DNA of 64,000 bases from Kitasatospora azatica KCTC 9699 (GTDB lineage Bacteria > Actinomycetota > Actinomycetes > Streptomycetales > Streptomycetaceae). Each line of letters opens with the position of its first letter. The first letter of the stretch is position 1. The translations under genes were made by a program, and so were the position numbers. The notes below the pieces were generated by a model. That model had not been told where the DNA came from. It saw nothing but the letters and a program-made list of their open reading frames with translations, and made no database searches. Location: assembly GCF_000744785.1 (NCBI RefSeq), contig NZ_JQMO01000003.1, positions 930,001-994,000 on the forward strand, in the 5' to 3' direction. Below are positions 61,841 through 64,000 of the stretch, piece by piece.

Positions 61841-64000
61841 CTAACGCCCGGCGCTGTCGACCACCGCCGCCCACTCGTCCAGCAGGCGTTGGGTGGCCTC
61901 GTCGTCCGGACCCTCCGCCCACAGGTGGGTGACCGCCTCGGCCGGGTCGGGCAGCACCAGGGTCCAGCGACCGTCCGCCTCGACCACCCGCACGCCGTCG
62001 GTGGTGTCCAGCCGGCGAGCGCCCGCCGCCTCGACCACCGAGCGCATCACCATGCCCTTGGCCGCCCACGGCGTGGCAATGTCCCGCCGCTGCATGTGGG
62101 CCTGCGGAATCCGGGCGTCGATCTGACTGAGCGTCAGCTGGGTCCGGGCCACCAGCCCGACCAGCCGGACGAAGGCGGCTGCCCCGTCCAGCAGGCCGCT
62201 GAACTCCGGCACCACATAGCCGCCGCGGCCGTCGCCGCCGAAGATCGTGCCCTCGGCGGCGGCCGCCTTGGCGAGATCGTCCGGTGAGGTGCTGGTCCAG
62301 CTGACCTGGGTGCCGTGGTACGCCGCCACCTGCTCGGCGATCCGCGTGGTGGTCACCGGCAGCGCCACCTGCCCGCTGCGCCGCTCGGCGGCCACCAGGT
62401 CGAGCAGCACCAGCAACGCCCGGTCGTCCTCGATCACCCGGCCGAGCTCGTCCACGAAGGAGACCCGCTCGCCGACCGGGTCGAACCGCACGCCGAATGC
62501 CGCCCGGGAGGAGGCCACCAGCGCGCCCAGCCGGGCCAGCCCCGCGCGCCGCTCCTCCGCGCCCTCGGTCGGCCGCGCCTCGTCCAGGCCTCCACTGACT
62601 GTCAGGGCCTCGACCCCGAGCCGACCCAGGATGCTCGGCAGCACCAGCCCGGCGCTGCCGTGGGCGGTGTCCACCACCACCTTCAGCCCGGCCTCCCGGA
62701 CCCCGGTGATGTCGATCGCCCGCAGCAGGTTTCCGGCATAGGAGTCGAAGACGCTGGACGGGAAGGTCAGGTCGCCGATCTCGCCCGGGAAGGCCCGGCG
62801 GAACTCCTGGCGGGCATAGACCCGGTCCAGCTTGCGCTGGCCGGCCTGGGAGAGGTCGGCACCGCGTTCGTCGAAGAAGAGGATGTCGAGCGAGTCCGGC
62901 ACGCCCGGTGTGGTGCGCAGGAAGATGCCGCCGGCACTGCCCCGCGCGGTGTGCTGACGCGCCACCGGCATCGGCACGTTCTCCAGGTCGCGGACGTCGA
63001 TCGCGCTGGTCTGCAGCGCCGAGATCATCGCCCGCTTGAGCGCACGCGCACCACGAGAGTGGTCACGCGCGATGGTGACGGTGGCGCCCTTCTTGAGCGT
63101 GGTCGCGTAGGCACCCGCCAGCCGGACGGCCAGCTCCGGGGTGATCTCCACGTTGAGGATGCCCGAGACGCCACGCGCGCCGAACAGGTGCTCCTGGCCG
63201 CGCGACTCCCAGATCACCGAGGTGTTGACGAACGCGCCGGCCTCGATGGTCTTGAACGGGTAGACCCGGACCGAGCCCGCGATGATCGACTCCTCGCCGA
63301 TCAGGCACTCGTCGCCGATCACCGCGCCGTCGTCGATCCGGGCCGCGCGCATCACGTCGGTGTTCTTGCCGACCACGCAACCGCGCAGGTTGGTCTGCGG
63401 ACCGATGTAGACGTTGTCGTGGATGACCGCCTTGTGCAGGAAGGCACCGCGTTTGACGACCACGTTGCTGCCGAGCACGGTGTGCTCGCGCAGCTCCACG
63501 CCCGCCTCGACCTTGGCGTAGTCGCCGATGTACAGCGGACCGCGCAGGATCGCCTCCGGGTCGACCTCGGCACCCTCGGCCACCCAGACGCCCGGCGAGA
63601 TCTCGAAGCCGTCGAGTTCGACGTCGACCTTTCCCTCCAGCACGTCGGCCTGGGCCTTCTGGTAGCTCTCGTGGGTGCCCACGTCCTCCCAGTAGCCCTC
63701 GGCGACGTAGCCGAAGACCGGCTTGCCCTCCTTGAGCAGTTGCGGGAACACATCACTCGACCAGTCCACCGAAGTCCCGGCCGCCACGTAGTCGAAGACC
63801 TCGGGCTCCATGACGTAGATACCGGTGTTGACGGTGTCCGAGAAGACCTGACCCCAGGTGGGCTTCTCCAGGAAGCGCTCGACGCGGCCCTCGTCGTCGA
63901 CGATCGTGATGCCGAATTCCAGCGGATTGGGAACCCGGGTCAGACAGACCGTTACCAGAGCGCCCTTGCTCCGGTGAAAGGCGATCAAATCGGAAAGATC
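61841..64000 (-). CDS. Mannose-1-phosphate guanylyltransferase/phosphomannomutase-like fusion (5' part outside window)
   Basis: At least 719 codons remain; the frame is open to base 64000, so the N-terminal part of the nucleotidyltransferase domain is outside. The retained part has the end of the NTP-transferase fold (LEFGITIVDDEGRVERFLEK, DTVNTGIYVMEPEVFDYV), a left-handed beta-helix of hexapeptide repeats (about 135-255), and a phosphomannomutase-like C-terminal region (about 270-705) whose catalytic Ser loop is not obvious: AYATTLKKGATVTIARDHSR stands where it should be. This two-domain protein is typical of streptomycetes and makes or channels GDP-mannose. Confidence 0.88.
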   Translation of the reverse strand, partial: DLSDLIAFHRSKGALVTVCLTRVPNPLEFGITIVDDEGRVERFLEKPTWGQVFSDTVNTGIYVMEPEVFDYVAAGTSVDWSSDVFPQLLKEGKPVFGYVAEGYWEDVGTHESYQKAQADVLEGKVDVELDGFEISPGVWVAEGAEVDPEAILRGPLYIGDYAKVEAGVELREHTVLGSNVVVKRGAFLHKAVIHDNVYIGPQTNLRGCVVGKNTDVMRAARIDDGAVIGDECLIGEESIIAGSVRVYPFKTIEAGAFVNTSVIWESRGQEHLFGARGVSGILNVEITPELAVRLAGAYATTLKKGATVTIARDHSRGARALKRAMISALQTSAIDVRDLENVPMPVARQHTARGSAGGIFLRTTPGVPDSLDILFFDERGADLSQAGQRKLDRVYARQEFRRAFPGEIGDLTFPSSVFDSYAGNLLRAIDITGVREAGLKVVVDTAHGSAGLVLPSILGRLGVEALTVSGGLDEARPTEGAEERRAGLARLGALVASSRAAFGVRFDPVGERVSFVDELGRVIEDDRALLVLLDLVAAERRSGQVALPVTTTRIAEQVAAYHGTQVSWTSTSPDDLAKAAAAEGTIFGGDGRGGYVVPEFSGLLDGAAAFVRLVGLVARTQLTLSQIDARIPQAHMQRRDIATPWAAKGMVMRSVVEAAGARRLDTTDGVRVVEADGRWTLVLPDPAEAVTHLWAEGPDDEATQRLLDEWAAVVDSAGR

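Overview
The window comes from a very GC-rich actinobacterium of the Streptomycetaceae (Streptomyces or Kitasatospora). The codon bias, the PurB, GcvP and DUF881/small-basic-protein neighbourhood, GTG and TTG starts, DUF5999 and DUF3037 families, and GC-rich hairpin terminators without T-tracts all fit. No rRNA, tRNA, CRISPR array, prophage or intact insertion sequence was seen.

Region 1 (1-20.6 kb) is accessory and housekeeping chromosome: three kinds of MFS exporter, a PAS-GAF-SpoIIE phosphatase, a universal stress protein, an internally deleted Clp ATPase remnant, purB, a TauE/SafE permease, a MarR regulator, an overlapping HipA-like/DUF3037 pair, an NDH-2, a secreted SGNH hydrolase, a MocR regulator divergent from two FMN-fold proteins (NimA-like and PaiB-like), a dienelactone hydrolase, an aminoglycoside-phosphotransferase-like kinase, and an MFS/TetR divergent pair.

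Region 2 (20.9-40.0 kb) is a compact hybrid PKS-NRPS cluster on the minus strand. The likely operon is a type I PKS of 3077 aa (KSQ-AT-ACP, then KS-AT-DH-ER-KR-ACP), a PKS-NRPS of 2276 aa (KS-AT-ACP, then Cy-A-PCP-TE), an acyl-CoA-dehydrogenase-fold flavoenzyme, and a 4'-phosphopantetheinyl transferase. A TetR gene lies upstream. The PKS module of the second protein looks dead for extension: its KS has Ser-Ser in place of the catalytic His-Gly, its AT has Gly for the active-site Ser, and about 135 AT residues are missing. A dispersed palindromic repeat sits at that gap and is translated in frame. The adenylation code reads as cysteine. If the dead module only passes the chain on, the predicted product is a 2-(pentan-2-yl)thiazoline-4-carboxylate or a derivative, made from propionyl, methylmalonyl and cysteine units.

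Region 3 (40-47.4 kb) holds a lipoprotein, a flavin-fold pseudogene remnant, a DUF1508 protein, PhzF, a CPBP membrane protease, a glutamate-cysteine-ligase-like enzyme, and small lineage-specific proteins.

Region 4 (47.4-64 kb) looks like conserved chromosome: gcvP behind a tandem glycine riboswitch, a PRC-barrel/DUF2382 protein, an MFS exporter with an elaborate promoter, dinB, a 195-bp MITE with 26-bp terminal inverted repeats, a SanA/YdcF-like protein, two MerR regulators (one FtsR-like) around a DUF151 nuclease, an FHA protein, two DUF881 proteins around a small basic protein, and a truncated mannose-1-phosphate guanylyltransferase/phosphomannomutase fusion that runs off the end.
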